A stretch of DNA of 64,000 nt from Enterococcus sp. BWR-S5 (GCF_016745255.1 NZ_JADOEQ010000008.1:62001-126000), one strand, 5' to 3'; counted from the stretch's first letter, positions 32,355 through 41,425 are shown. The notes: generated by a model from the letters alone, not told the origin. Program-made: numbers and translations.

Positions 32355-34955
32355 ATGAAAAATAAGATAGGCAGCTACATTAAAAAGAATTACATTGCTT
32401 TGCTTGCAAGCTTTATACTGCCAATAATGATTTTAGCGATTGTGTATGCCATGAATGGCATCTATTTTGGTAGTGAATACACCATACTTGCCAGCGACAG
32501 CTTTTCTCAGTATTCCAATTTTCATGCGAGCTTTAACAATGTGCTGCATGGTGAACAGAATATCTTTTATACATGGTATGGATCGCTGGGGCTAAACTAT
32601 TGGTCATTTTCTGCTTACTACCTCAATAGTCTATTCACGCCGCTGGTTTTCTTTTTTGAGAACAGTGCGATGCCAGATGCTCTTTATGTGATTACCTTGG
32701 TGAAATTTGGTGCGATTGGTTTCTCGTTTTGTGTTTTTGCTTCCCAGACATTTAAGCGGATGTCTCCGTGGCAATATATTTCCTTCAGTGTAGCATATGC
32801 GCTGATGGGGTACACTGTTGCCTATTCGCCAGTTATTATGTGGTTGGATGCATTTGTGTATCTGCCTTGGATTATTTTGGGCATCAATCGGTTATTAAAG
32901 GGAAAGAGTCCTCAGGTGTTGTTTTGGAGCTACCTGCTGCTTTTTTTGTCTAACTTCTATATGGCATTTATTGTTGGGGTGTTCTCTTTCTTGTTTTATG
33001 TTGTCCATCTATTGATTGATTGGAAGCAGTACAAGCAAAGTATTCGCGGGTATCTGGTTGCGGCGTTTTCTGCCGGCGGAGCGTCAATGGTAACGATTCT
33101 GCCAACTATTATGGATTTAAAGAATAACGGTGAATCATTAGAAACTGTTCGAACTTTTTTTACAAAAGATACGGGTATCTGGGATTTTGTTGTGAAAAAC
33201 ATGGTTGCAGCATATGACACCAGTAAATATGAATCTGCCCCTTTTATTTATATTGGCTTGATTCCTTTGATTTTTTGCTGCTTCTATTTTGCATCTGGAA
33301 AAGTTTCTTTAAGAAGCAAGCTTGGATATGGCGGGCTGCTGTTGCTGGTCGTAGCCAGTGTCTATATTGAACCTCTCAACCTATTCTGGCACGGCCTTCA
33401 TGCTCCAAACATGTTCTTATTCCGATTCAGCTTTCTTGCCTCTTTTTTGGTCATTTATCTGGGCTGTTCTGGTTTTGAAGTTTATGAAAAGGAAGATCGA
33501 AATAAGCTATTCAATATTTGCTTGTTGCTAGGCGGCTTGTTCATTGCGGCTATTCTCTTTTCGAATCCGAAAAGATACAACTATATCACAAACGAGATGC
33601 TGTATATAACGATTGGCTTATTGATTGCCTATCTGATTTTTATTTCCGTCTATAAGACAAAAGGACGCTTGGAGAAAGTTGCTCCGCTACTTTTACTCGC
33701 ACTAATGCTTATCGAAGTCTTCTTTAATACAAAAGGGATGGTTACAGGAATACATTCGGACTGGGGGTACCCTAAACGAGAATATTATACTGAGTCTTAT
33801 TCGGATATAGAACATTTGGTAGAGAAAACAAAAGCTGAAAACGATTCGTTGTATCGTTTGGAAAACCTTGACCGTATTACTCACAATGACAGCTTCAATT
33901 ATGGGTACAGCGGCGTGACAATGTTTTCTTCTATTAGGAATCGGCACTCCTCGGCCTATTTGAATGGCTTAGGGTATCGTTCGCTTGGAACCAACCTGAC
34001 AATTAATTATGAGAACAATACACTTTTTATGGATGCCTTGTTGGGGATTAAATATAACCTATCAAAAGAAGACCCTATGAAGTTTGGGTTTGAAAAAACC
34101 TCGGAAAGCGGAGAATACAGCTTATACGAAAATCAATACGCACTGCCTCTGGGGGTGTTGACAGATGAAGAGATTTTTGGAACGGATGCTGTAAAAAATC
34201 AAGTAGATTTATTTACCCATTTATCAGGAGTAGAGGATATAGGGATAGAAATAATTGAGCCAAGGCAGGTTGCTTTGGAGAATGCGACGGTTATTACAGA
34301 AGGAAGAGAACAGACCTATACCGAAATCAGCCCGACGAAGCCGCAAACAGTGACGTGGTCCGTTTATGTACCGGCGAAGCAACAAGCCTATATTAGCTTA
34401 TATCCGACAGATGTGAGCTATATGTTTGAGAGCAGTGTTGAAACAACAGTCAATGGGGTAACCAGAGAATCCAAAATAGTTTCCATGGGTCAGTATTATA
34501 ATCTGGGCTATTACGAAGAAGGAACAACTGTACAAGTTACGGCATCGTTTACTGGTGCCGGTATGGTCAAAATCTATAAGCCGGATATATTACTGATTGA
34601 CACAGAGGATTTTGAAACGGCTGTTGAGGCGATTCAGGCAAAAGGCGTAAGCTTTGAGACAACAGGACGAACGGCAACTGCAACGGTCAATTTGGAAAAA
34701 GATCAGGTGATTTTTACTACCATTCCGTACGATGCAGGCTGGAGTGCTTATATCGATGGCAAGAAGGTCGAGATGCCAACCTTCAAGAAAGCCTTTCTAA
34801 CGCTTAATGTACCTGCCGGCGAGCATGAGATTAAATTTGTGTTTTTACCACAGGGATTCAAGATTGGTGCCCTGCTTTTTGTCAGCGGTCTTGTGCTGTT
34901 TCAAGCATATATCTGGTATGACACCCGAAAAAAGAAAAAGAGTGAGGAACGATAA
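32355..34955 (+). CDS. YfhO-family multi-pass membrane glycosyltransferase-like protein
   Basis: An 866-residue protein with about a dozen membrane helices, mostly between 15 and 460, an extracellular region (about 470-830) and a last helix near 838-855. The family start FGSEYTILASDSFSQYSNF (near 38) contains the acidic loop typical of GT-C folds. In B. subtilis and Listeria relatives act in glycosylation of teichoic acids from lipid-linked sugars. The substrate here is unknown. It follows the WxL operon by 22 bp and could be in the same unit. Confidence 0.85.
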   Translation: MKNKIGSYIKKNYIALLASFILPIMILAIVYAMNGIYFGSEYTILASDSFSQYSNFHASFNNVLHGEQNIFYTWYGSLGLNYWSFSAYYLNSLFTPLVFFFENSAMPDALYVITLVKFGAIGFSFCVFASQTFKRMSPWQYISFSVAYALMGYTVAYSPVIMWLDAFVYLPWIILGINRLLKGKSPQVLFWSYLLLFLSNFYMAFIVGVFSFLFYVVHLLIDWKQYKQSIRGYLVAAFSAGGASMVTILPTIMDLKNNGESLETVRTFFTKDTGIWDFVVKNMVAAYDTSKYESAPFIYIGLIPLIFCCFYFASGKVSLRSKLGYGGLLLLVVASVYIEPLNLFWHGLHAPNMFLFRFSFLASFLVIYLGCSGFEVYEKEDRNKLFNICLLLGGLFIAAILFSNPKRYNYITNEMLYITIGLLIAYLIFISVYKTKGRLEKVAPLLLLALMLIEVFFNTKGMVTGIHSDWGYPKREYYTESYSDIEHLVEKTKAENDSLYRLENLDRITHNDSFNYGYSGVTMFSSIRNRHSSAYLNGLGYRSLGTNLTINYENNTLFMDALLGIKYNLSKEDPMKFGFEKTSESGEYSLYENQYALPLGVLTDEEIFGTDAVKNQVDLFTHLSGVEDIGIEIIEPRQVALENATVITEGREQTYTEISPTKPQTVTWSVYVPAKQQAYISLYPTDVSYMFESSVETTVNGVTRESKIVSMGQYYNLGYYEEGTTVQVTASFTGAGMVKIYKPDILLIDTEDFETAVEAIQAKGVSFETTGRTATATVNLEKDQVIFTTIPYDAGWSAYIDGKKVEMPTFKKAFLTLNVPAGEHEIKFVFLPQGFKIGALLFVSGLVLFQAYIWYDTRKKKKSEER

Positions 34956-35936
34956 ATGAATAAAAATGGGTTACGTATAATTGTGTTGCTGCTCTTTATC
35001 TTGAGCGGCTGTTCAGCAAAGCTGGCAGATGAAAAAACGACATTCGAAGGAGCCGGACGCCAATTTGAATTTAAGCTGCCGGATTCATGGAAAGCACAGG
35101 AAGCTTCAGTCTATAAAAATAATTTTGGTGAGAATGCTGTTTTTGGTGCAGAGGATGAAAAAAGCGATTCCTTTATGTACATTTTGACTTTTTCGAAAGA
35201 AGACATTGAGCTTGACGGATTTGGAGAAAAAACGAGAGAAGATTTGCAGAAGGTTCACGGATACAAAAATATCGACGACATTTTTATGAAGGAATACGAA
35301 GTGAACGGTTATCCTGCATTTAAATATACAGTCAATACTATTTATAAGGACGAAAGTATCTGGGCTCATTTCTATTATCTTGTAACAGAAAATAGCATGG
35401 TTCAAATCAATTATTACTCTGCTGATGATCGAAACTATGAAAAACGTGTAGAAATTTTGAATGAATCTGCGGATAGTTTAAAAGAAATCGGTGAGGCAGC
35501 AACTAAGACTGAGGAATCCACTAGTGAGATAGAAAATAGTGATTTGTCTACTGAAAACGAAGAGCTTCGTTTTGATGTAACAGGTTATCGGAAAATCACT
35601 GTCGAAGACCAGGAGTATTTAGCTGTGCGATTCACATTATTGAATAAGGCCGATACAGTGGTAACACCTGAGCTTTGGTACGAGAAGACAACGCTTAAGC
35701 AAGGGGAAAACAAGTTGGTTCAAGCTGAGTTTCCGGAGGATGCAGAGGCAGCGAACCTGAAGGAACTGGCGATGACAAACGATGAAGAGCTTTTAAAGGG
35801 ACAGGAACAGGAAGGTCTGGCTTTTTATAAGGTTTCTTCCGATAAAGATGAACGGATTGTCAGCATTCAATTTAATGAGGATGAGTTTGAGCGTGACCAA
35901 GAGATTCATCTGGATTTGAGCACATTTGATGAATGA
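34956..35936 (+). CDS. Lipoprotein with PsbP-like and DUF5067-like regions
   Basis: A 326-residue lipoprotein; the signal peptide ends in ILSGC (Cys about 19). Residues 30-170 have the character of a PsbP-like domain (FEFKLPDSWKAQEASVY). After an acidic linker, residues 200-320 resemble the DUF5067 beta-sandwich (VTGYRKITVEDQEYLAVRF). The ATG follows the YfhO-family stop codon directly. Function is unknown; an extracellular envelope role is likely. Confidence 0.7.
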   Translation: MNKNGLRIIVLLLFILSGCSAKLADEKTTFEGAGRQFEFKLPDSWKAQEASVYKNNFGENAVFGAEDEKSDSFMYILTFSKEDIELDGFGEKTREDLQKVHGYKNIDDIFMKEYEVNGYPAFKYTVNTIYKDESIWAHFYYLVTENSMVQINYYSADDRNYEKRVEILNESADSLKEIGEAATKTEESTSEIENSDLSTENEELRFDVTGYRKITVEDQEYLAVRFTLLNKADTVVTPELWYEKTTLKQGENKLVQAEFPEDAEAANLKELAMTNDEELLKGQEQEGLAFYKVSSDKDERIVSIQFNEDEFERDQEIHLDLSTFDE

Positions 35937-35970
35937 TGATTATCACAAAGAATAGGATGAGGTGAGTTGA

Positions 35971-36711
35971 ATGATTTTTTGTGAGAAGAAAATAACTGCG
36001 AAGCTGCTCTTTGCATTTTTATGCTGCAGTCTACTACTGGCGGCTTGCGATAAATCAGAAACAAATGCCAATAATTTAACACCGGAAGACCAAAAAATCA
36101 GCTGGTCAAAATCAAGAGAATCAAGCTTTTACAATTATTCGTTTGACGAACTGAGTAAAGAAGAAGCAGAAGAGCTGCTTACAGATAAATTACAGCTGGC
36201 ATATACAGAAACCTTGACATCTGCTTCAGAGGTCTTAATGGATCAGTTGGCAGAAACCGACAAATGCTGGGTCGAGTCAATCCAATATACTATTTCCTCA
36301 AATAAGAAGGAAACAAATTATGGGGAGTATTGGACTTTTAAGACGAGTGAAGGCTATTACCCATTATATGTTCAAACTCAGACGATATATACTTATAATG
36401 AAGAAGAGAAACTGGCGTATGCTTCACGAGAAGTAATTGAAGTGAAAAACGTAACCTCTACTGGAGAATTTAACGGAAAAGATTTGAAGAAGCTGATTTC
36501 TCAATTGAGTGGCGTATACAATATTCCTGAAAAGGACTTTTCAGTTAAGCTTTCGGAGGTCTTACAACAAACGGATGACACAACCGTCCTATATGATACT
36601 TTGGAAGCAGCTGAGAAAGAAAAAGTAATAGGCAAAAAACTCTATATAAAAAGAGCAGAGAATGGCATCGTCTCTCAAATTGTTGTTGTGATGGAGGACA
36701 ATAGTCATTAA
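35971..36711 (+). CDS. Lipoprotein of unknown function
   Basis: A 246-residue lipoprotein precursor with signal peptide ending in LLAAC (Cys about 26). The mature part is acidic and has no motif I recognise. It lies 34 bp after the previous lipoprotein gene and is the last gene before a repeat-bearing gap, so the two lipoproteins are probably co-expressed. Confidence 0.7.
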   Translation: MIFCEKKITAKLLFAFLCCSLLLAACDKSETNANNLTPEDQKISWSKSRESSFYNYSFDELSKEEAEELLTDKLQLAYTETLTSASEVLMDQLAETDKCWVESIQYTISSNKKETNYGEYWTFKTSEGYYPLYVQTQTIYTYNEEEKLAYASREVIEVKNVTSTGEFNGKDLKKLISQLSGVYNIPEKDFSVKLSEVLQQTDDTTVLYDTLEAAEKEKVIGKKLYIKRAENGIVSQIVVVMEDNSH

Positions 36712-36828
36712 AGGAATCTGTAGTTGAATGATATGAGCTGACTGGCTTGCTTTAGAGTGGAATAGTATTTGCAGAGGAGTAGCTGGGTTTACAGCCTACA
36801 AAAATAAATTGAATTATCAAAAAGTGTA

Positions 36829-36993
36829 TGGGACAGAAATAAACATCCAACTCTTTTTACACCTAAAATCCGAATAAACGGTGGTCCAAAAGCTGCTTCT
36901 TCGGAAATAAGGCGAATGATACTGAAAATGTGAGTAGCCATTTTCGTATCATTCGCCTTATTTCTTGAAGCAAAAAACTTTTGGCCCAACCTC
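36829..36993 (-). repeat. Dispersed hairpin repeat, copy 1
   Basis: The copy lies in minus orientation. Its core is a stem of about 26 bp: GAAATAAGGCGAATGATAC and GAAAATG pair with their complements around an 8-nt loop. Related copies lie at 48183-48352 and 54875-55000. Outer segments (GGTGGTCCAAAAGC, GGGCCAAAAG-type and a GGGACAGAAAT edge) are shared. It fills most of the gap between the lipoprotein gene and rgg. Confidence 0.85.
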
Positions 36994-37014
36994 TTTGTAA
37001 GCTGTTAACTAAGA

Positions 37015-37869
37015 TTAAACCGATTGGTGATAATCGAAAAGTGTATTCAATCGATTCGCATAATCTGTATAGCCCAATGTGTCAGAGAAGATTTCAATAA
37101 TTTTCTGACACTCTTTTGCTCCCGCCGAATCGCTCTTTCTGATAAGAAGCAAGCCGTGGACAAAACGGGCAAACAAGTCATAGTGAATGTAGTAGAATTC
37201 TCTATCGCCAGTTAGTTTACTGAGATAGGTATTAAGCAGACTATCCGCTTTTTGCAGCTCACTTTGCCTCAATAATTCCAAAATAATATGTAAGACTGCG
37301 TCACAACGCCATTGGTTAATCGTGATTGAAACGGAATTACGCTTTAGCAGCAGCTTTCCATAGAGAAACATTTCTTCTACTTCGAACAGACTACCGGAAT
37401 AGGTCAGTAAGAATAATTCAAATTTTCCCCATTGTTCTGTTTGGCGCAGATACTCTTTAATTTCAGTGAGATCAACTGTATAAAGCTGGAAAAACAGGTA
37501 ATTGTAGTATTTTTTTCCTATATCCGCAACATATTTATATTTACTATCCTTTGTTTCCGCGTATTCAGTTTCCTGTTTTTCAATGAACTTTTTCATCAGG
37601 AAAGAGTTTCCAGCATTAAAAGCATAGTCCAACTCCTGTTCAACTTTCATTAACCAGGTGTCCATATTATCGGTAATGTGCGCCAGAAATTCTTCCGTCG
37701 TCACGTTCATTCTTGATAGTAGTTGTAAAAGGTTGGTAAAGCGAATGTCACTATTGCCACTTTCATATTTGCCTAAGAATTGCGTCGTGACGATATCTGC
37801 CGCTGTTTCTTTGACAGACAGATTTTTTTCCTCTCGGATTTTTTTGAATATTTTCCCTGTGGATTCCAA
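37015..37869 (-). CDS. Rgg/GadR/MutR-family transcriptional regulator
   Basis: A 284-residue protein with an N-terminal XRE-type helix-turn-helix (about 5-62; IFKKIREEKNLSVKETAADIVTT) and a long helical C-terminal region of the Rgg type. Rgg proteins often respond to short hydrophobic peptides. No obvious peptide gene was found beside it. It faces the GPP34 gene across a 158-bp gap containing a perfect 16-bp palindrome, the likely binding site. Confidence 0.85.
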   Translation of the reverse strand: MESTGKIFKKIREEKNLSVKETAADIVTTQFLGKYESGNSDIRFTNLLQLLSRMNVTTEEFLAHITDNMDTWLMKVEQELDYAFNAGNSFLMKKFIEKQETEYAETKDSKYKYVADIGKKYYNYLFFQLYTVDLTEIKEYLRQTEQWGKFELFLLTYSGSLFEVEEMFLYGKLLLKRNSVSITINQWRCDAVLHIILELLRQSELQKADSLLNTYLSKLTGDREFYYIHYDLFARFVHGLLLIRKSDSAGAKECQKIIEIFSDTLGYTDYANRLNTLFDYHQSV

Positions 37870-37890
37870 GTAATCCCACCCCTTTCATTT

Positions 37891-37906
37891 TGAAACTATA
37901 GTTTCA
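37891..37906. promoter_or_regulatory. Perfect 16-bp palindrome between rgg and the GPP34 gene
   Basis: TGAAACTATAGTTTCA is a perfect dyad 21 bp upstream of the rgg start. Another TATAGTTT half lies 15 bp further on (37913-37920). It is a candidate operator for the Rgg regulator; binding is inferred from position. Confidence 0.6.
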
Positions 37907-38027
37907 TTCTTTTATAGTTTATCAAAGATGGCACGTCGAAAAAGCATTTTTTGAATAGATTTTTTCTGTTTTTTAATTTTCGATCAATCAGCTGTTATGA
38001 TTATAGTCAAATAGAGGAGTGATGACG

Positions 38028-38684
38028 ATGGAAAATTTAACGATTAGTGAACAGTTTTTCTTATTGATGATGAACAAGAAAGGGACTATCGGTGCCCTTA
38101 ATGATTATGGAAAAATCAGCCTAGTCATGGCAGGTCTGCTAGATTTACAGAATGCAGGGATACTCAAAATCGAAGAAAGCCAAGTCGTTCTTTTAGAGAC
38201 AGAAATACCGGAAAACTACCAAAGTCTGGCACCATTGGCTGCAAAAATATACGAGATGAAAAAACGAACACTTGAAAAAATTGCTGATGCGTATGGCGGG
38301 ACCTTCCTTGATAGAGAGCTGAATTTGCTGATACAAAATATTCGGCAGAGGTTAGAGGAGAAAGGCGTCATTCAAAAGAAACAGGAAAGCGGGCTTCTAG
38401 GTGAAAAAGTCAGCTGGTTTGCTGATGAAGCCAAAGTGGGAGAGATTATAGATTCATTGAAGGGTGCTTTTGATAATATCGATGGACACCTAGATCAATT
38501 AACATTAGTGTTGTTGCTGCAAAAATCCAATGCCTTGGCACAATACCTATCTAAGTACGACCAGAAAGTAATGAAAGAAGATTTGAAAGAATTGAAGCAC
38601 AGCCCATTAGCGAAAGATGTCCAGAAAATGATGAATGTCATTGACCAGATGTATGTGATACTGGCAGTTGTTGCGATTGTATGA
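38028..38684 (+). CDS. GPP34-family protein
   Basis: A 218-residue helical protein resembling the bacterial members of the Golgi phosphoprotein 3 (GPP34) family, with the N-terminal pattern LTISEQFFLLMMNKKG and the middle stretch DRELNLLIQNIRQRLEEKGVI. Eukaryotic GPP34 proteins bind phosphoinositides; the bacterial role is not established. I chose ATG 38028, 8 nt after GAGGAG; ATG 38022 is too close. It is divergent from rgg and is its likely target. Confidence 0.75.
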   Translation: MENLTISEQFFLLMMNKKGTIGALNDYGKISLVMAGLLDLQNAGILKIEESQVVLLETEIPENYQSLAPLAAKIYEMKKRTLEKIADAYGGTFLDRELNLLIQNIRQRLEEKGVIQKKQESGLLGEKVSWFADEAKVGEIIDSLKGAFDNIDGHLDQLTLVLLLQKSNALAQYLSKYDQKVMKEDLKELKHSPLAKDVQKMMNVIDQMYVILAVVAIV

Positions 38685-38702
38685 TAAAGGAATAATAGAA
38701 AC

Positions 38703-38733
38703 CGGATGGCTCAGCGGGCCATCCGATTTTTTA
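38703..38733. terminator. Terminator after the GPP34 gene
   Basis: CGGATGGC and GCCATCCG form an 8-bp G/C-rich stem with a 7-nt loop, followed by ATTTTTTATT. It also lies just beyond the stop of the convergent L35-like gene. Confidence 0.85.
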
Positions 38734-38756
38734 TTCGATAAATAGGTACAGATTTT

Positions 38757-38903
38757 CTAATGAATCGCCTTTTTAACGGTATGAAGGTCAGCCTTCGCAA
38801 GGCGGGTTGAGCCCTTTGTGCTCTTGGCTTTCCTTTTAATATCGCCGCTTTTAGAGACTTTAACTCTTTTCTTTAAGCCGCTGTGTGTCTTCATTTTTGG
38901 CAT
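38757..38903 (-). CDS. Short ribosomal protein L35-like protein
   Basis: A 48-residue basic protein. It begins MPKMKTHSGLKKRVKVSKSG, very like the start of ribosomal protein L35, and ends in STRLAKADLHTVKKAIH, like the L35 tail. The usual L35 has about 64-66 residues; about 16 central residues are absent. AAAGGAG lies 7 nt before the ATG. It is not next to infC or rplT, where the main rpmI gene is expected, so it is probably a second, shortened paralogue. Whether it enters ribosomes is unknown. Confidence 0.8.
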   Translation of the reverse strand: MPKMKTHSGLKKRVKVSKSGDIKRKAKSTKGSTRLAKADLHTVKKAIH

Positions 38904-38930
38904 AATCGTGCTCCTTTAGTTGTCATTGAA

Positions 38931-38975
38931 TTAGTATCGAATGAGGTAAGGCGGAACTACGCGGACAGTCTTCAT
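38931..38975 (-). CDS. 14-residue leader ORF with Pro-Pro upstream of the L35-like gene
   Basis: An ATG 8 nt after a perfect AAGGAGG opens a 14-codon frame, MKTVRVVPPYLIRY, that ends 27 nt before the L35-like ATG. Pro-Pro followed by Tyr can slow ribosomes, so it may be a leader peptide controlling the L35-like gene. This is inference from layout. Confidence 0.45.
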   Translation of the reverse strand: MKTVRVVPPYLIRY

Positions 38976-39004
38976 ACAAGCTACCTCCTTAATAGATAAG
39001 ATAA

Positions 39005-39075
39005 GAAAAAAGACTATTTTCTAATAAAGAATCTTCTGTCTTGAATCATCTTTATTATAGAAAAAAGTCTTTTTA
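39005..39075 (-). terminator. Long imperfect hairpin downstream of the AraC-family gene
   Basis: The arm at 39005-39032 (AAAAAAGACT, then TTTTCTAATAAAGA) is nearly complementary to 39047-39075. In minus orientation it follows the AraC-family stop by 20 bp and ends in A/T-rich sequence, so it is a likely terminator. Confidence 0.65.
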
Positions 39076-39095
39076 TAAACTTCTGAATTCTTGCC

Positions 39096-39941
39096 TTATT
39101 TAATAGGGATACAAACATCTATCGCGACACGGTCATTTTCAAAATCGGCTCTTCGGTAAATCGTTAATCCATATTTTTCGGTCATTTGATAGGGACTTTT
39201 AGGTAGCCAAATACTGAACAAGCCTTGGATTTCTCTAAAAATATCTTGAACACTTCCACTAAAGGAATAAACAGCATATTTTCCGCCGGTTATTACGTCA
39301 AAATTTTCCTCAAAAGACTCAGCTTCGACAATGGGTATACATAAATCGCAAACATTATTATGAAGGGTGGTGGAGGAAGGATCACTATAGAATCTTTCTA
39401 TTAAAAGGTTTTCTTCATTCAAATCGCCTTCATTTTTATCGATAAACTGCTGCCATTTTTCTTTTATATCAGCATAGTTTCCCAGCGTCCGTTCATATAC
39501 TACATAGAAGCTGTCAAGCTCCTTGATTTGAACCTTACTGTCAAACGATTCATAAGAGTCAAAGCATTCAGTGATTTCCGGATAAAAGGGGTTCACTGTA
39601 CTTAAGCGACCAGCTAATTTTCTATAGTCCGATGGAGAAGAGTGGTAATGTTGTTTGAAGACAGAGCTAAAATTTGTAGAGCTGTAACCATAATTTAAGC
39701 CAATCTCTGAAAGCAGTTGTTTCTCGTTGATTTTGAGTTCTATGGCACTTTGTTCCATTTTGAATCGTTTAATAAAGGCATAAACACTCTCTCCGGTCAT
39801 CTCTTTGAAAATTCTGCAGAAGTAGTATTTTGAAATATGGAGCTGATTTGATAAGTCATCGATTGTAATGTTTTTTTCAAGATTAAGCAAAATATAATCG
39901 ATACTTCTGTTTACTATCTCTTGCTTGTTCAAATCAATCAT
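39096..39941 (-). CDS. AraC-family regulator with GyrI-like effector domain
   Basis: A 281-residue protein. The N-terminal 110 residues hold two helix-turn-helices of AraC type (TIDDLSNQLHISKYYFCRIFKEMTGESVYAFIKRFKM in two halves). Residues 125-281 resemble the GyrI-like small-molecule-binding domain (VQIKELDSFYVVYERTLGNY; ending FENDRVAIDVCIPIK). Such proteins respond to cationic compounds. The ATG at 39941 lies directly after GAAAGG; a TTG at 39932 is better spaced, so the start is uncertain by three codons. Confidence 0.85.
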   Translation of the reverse strand: MIDLNKQEIVNRSIDYILLNLEKNITIDDLSNQLHISKYYFCRIFKEMTGESVYAFIKRFKMEQSAIELKINEKQLLSEIGLNYGYSSTNFSSVFKQHYHSSPSDYRKLAGRLSTVNPFYPEITECFDSYESFDSKVQIKELDSFYVVYERTLGNYADIKEKWQQFIDKNEGDLNEENLLIERFYSDPSSTTLHNNVCDLCIPIVEAESFEENFDVITGGKYAVYSFSGSVQDIFREIQGLFSIWLPKSPYQMTEKYGLTIYRRADFENDRVAIDVCIPIK

Positions 39942-40007
39942 CCTTTCAAAGAGCGTCTGTTTGTTAGTAAAGAAGCTATGTTTTGTGTATTCCTGTAGAC
40001 AGTTGAA

Positions 40008-40439
40008 TCATTGAAGTATTTTATAATAGTTCGCTTGATTTTTTCGTTTCGTGAAGCCGATATGTTCATAGAAGCGATGAGCAGCGGTTCGGTTTTCCCC
40101 TGAACTTAAGCGGATACCTTCAGCTTCAACATCAAGGGTCCACTTTTCCATCGCTGTCATCAGCGCTTTTCCACAGCCTTTGCCATGGAAGTCATTGTCG
40201 ACCGAGAGAGCTAAAATATTAATCATTTTTGGTGCGTAAAGTGTTTGGTAAATCGCGCCATGAATATAGCCGCATACCTGATTATCAATGCTGCATACAA
40301 TCAATTTGTTGTCAGCTTGTTCAAGCAAGTCCGCCAGCTGTTCTTTTGTCTGTGCTAGTGGATAATCATAGCCTAATGATGTTTGATTAATAAAATGCAA
40401 TGCTCCGGCATCTGATAACTGTGCTTCTCTTAATTCCAT
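40008..40439 (-). CDS. GNAT-family N-acetyltransferase
   Basis: A 143-residue single-domain acetyltransferase. The acetyl-CoA-binding element is LSVDNDFHGKGCGKALM near 77, followed by NRTAAHRFYEHIGF near 119. GGGAGGA lies 7 nt before the ATG. The substrate cannot be told from the sequence. It is separated from the AraC-family gene downstream by 66 bp. Confidence 0.87.
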   Translation of the reverse strand: MELREAQLSDAGALHFINQTSLGYDYPLAQTKEQLADLLEQADNKLIVCSIDNQVCGYIHGAIYQTLYAPKMINILALSVDNDFHGKGCGKALMTAMEKWTLDVEAEGIRLSSGENRTAAHRFYEHIGFTKRKNQANYYKILQ

Positions 40440-40498
40440 TATTGATTCCTCCCTGTATAGTGATTTTTATCAGTCAAAGCTTTTTGTATAAGAGGGTC

Positions 40499-41425
40499 TT
40501 ATCCCTTCTCAGCAATCTTTTGTGCCTTAGCAGTATTGGCAAAGTGAAGCTTGGCATAATTCTCTAAAAGGGAGAGGCCGCCTTGTTTCAAAATACGAGC
40601 TGCAACTTGATCTGACTTGGCACCTGCTCCGGAAGGAACTGTATAGCCCAATTCTTGGCTCTCCTTTGTCAGCTCCTCCAAGAAAGCAGCGCGACAAATG
40701 ATTGATGCAGCAGCGACTGCGATATGATATTGCTCTCCCTTGGTAACAAAGTATAGTTTTTCCATGACCTGATTTTTTTCTGCTCGTACATACTTCCGAT
40801 AATTGCCCTCCGGTGTGAACTGGTCAATGAGTATGCCCTCCGGTTTAATTGGGTCCAAGTCTCTTAAAAGCAGAAAGATCGCTTGATTATGCAGAGCCAC
40901 TTTCATATGGACTGCATTATACTTTGGTTGAATTTCATTGTATTTTTTTGGTTCCATAACCAATAAGCGATAGGGAATCAGCTCTTTGATGACTTTTGAC
41001 AGCTTGACGATTTGGTCATCAGTCAGTTCTTTGGAGTCTTTTACACCTAAAGCCTGCAGCTTAGAAATCATGTCCTTTTCAACATACGCAGCACAAACGG
41101 TGACGGGACCAAAATAACTGCCGTTTCCAACCTCATCACTGCCGATAGCGGAACGCTGAGCAAAACCGGCTGGAAGTGAAGGACTGTTTTTTTTGGACTT
41201 GGTACTTGTTTTTGGAGAAAGAGCAGCACCCCATTTAGCAGCCTCTCTTTCTGCATCGGCACCTTGAAACATCACTTTCCCAGAAGTATAGGCGGTAATG
41301 GTCGTGGCTCCGACTTTTGCAACGAAGTGCGTATAAGGGACGACCTTATTCAGAATATTTTTTTGATAGGTTTGCTTCATTTTATTTAGAGTATCTTTTG
41401 ATACTTTGATTACTTGATTAGCCAT
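40499..41425 (-). CDS. rnhC: Ribonuclease HIII
   Basis: This enzyme cleaves the RNA strand of RNA-DNA hybrids, removing primers and R-loops. The 308 residues fit the family. The N-terminal substrate-binding domain (about 1-90) is present, and the catalytic domain begins IGSDEVGNGSYFGPV near 97 with the Asp-Glu pair. Later acidic residues follow in KDSKEL and LIDQF. GAGGAAAAAGA precedes the ATG. Confidence 0.94.
   Translation of the reverse strand: MANQVIKVSKDTLNKMKQTYQKNILNKVVPYTHFVAKVGATTITAYTSGKVMFQGADAEREAAKWGAALSPKTSTKSKKNSPSLPAGFAQRSAIGSDEVGNGSYFGPVTVCAAYVEKDMISKLQALGVKDSKELTDDQIVKLSKVIKELIPYRLLVMEPKKYNEIQPKYNAVHMKVALHNQAIFLLLRDLDPIKPEGILIDQFTPEGNYRKYVRAEKNQVMEKLYFVTKGEQYHIAVAAASIICRAAFLEELTKESQELGYTVPSGAGAKSDQVAARILKQGGLSLLENYAKLHFANTAKAQKIAEKG

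Noticed and set aside
37930-37956. 8-codon ORF beside rgg as a SHP-type signal peptide
   Set aside because: The peptide is basic, not hydrophobic, and lacks a ribosome site.
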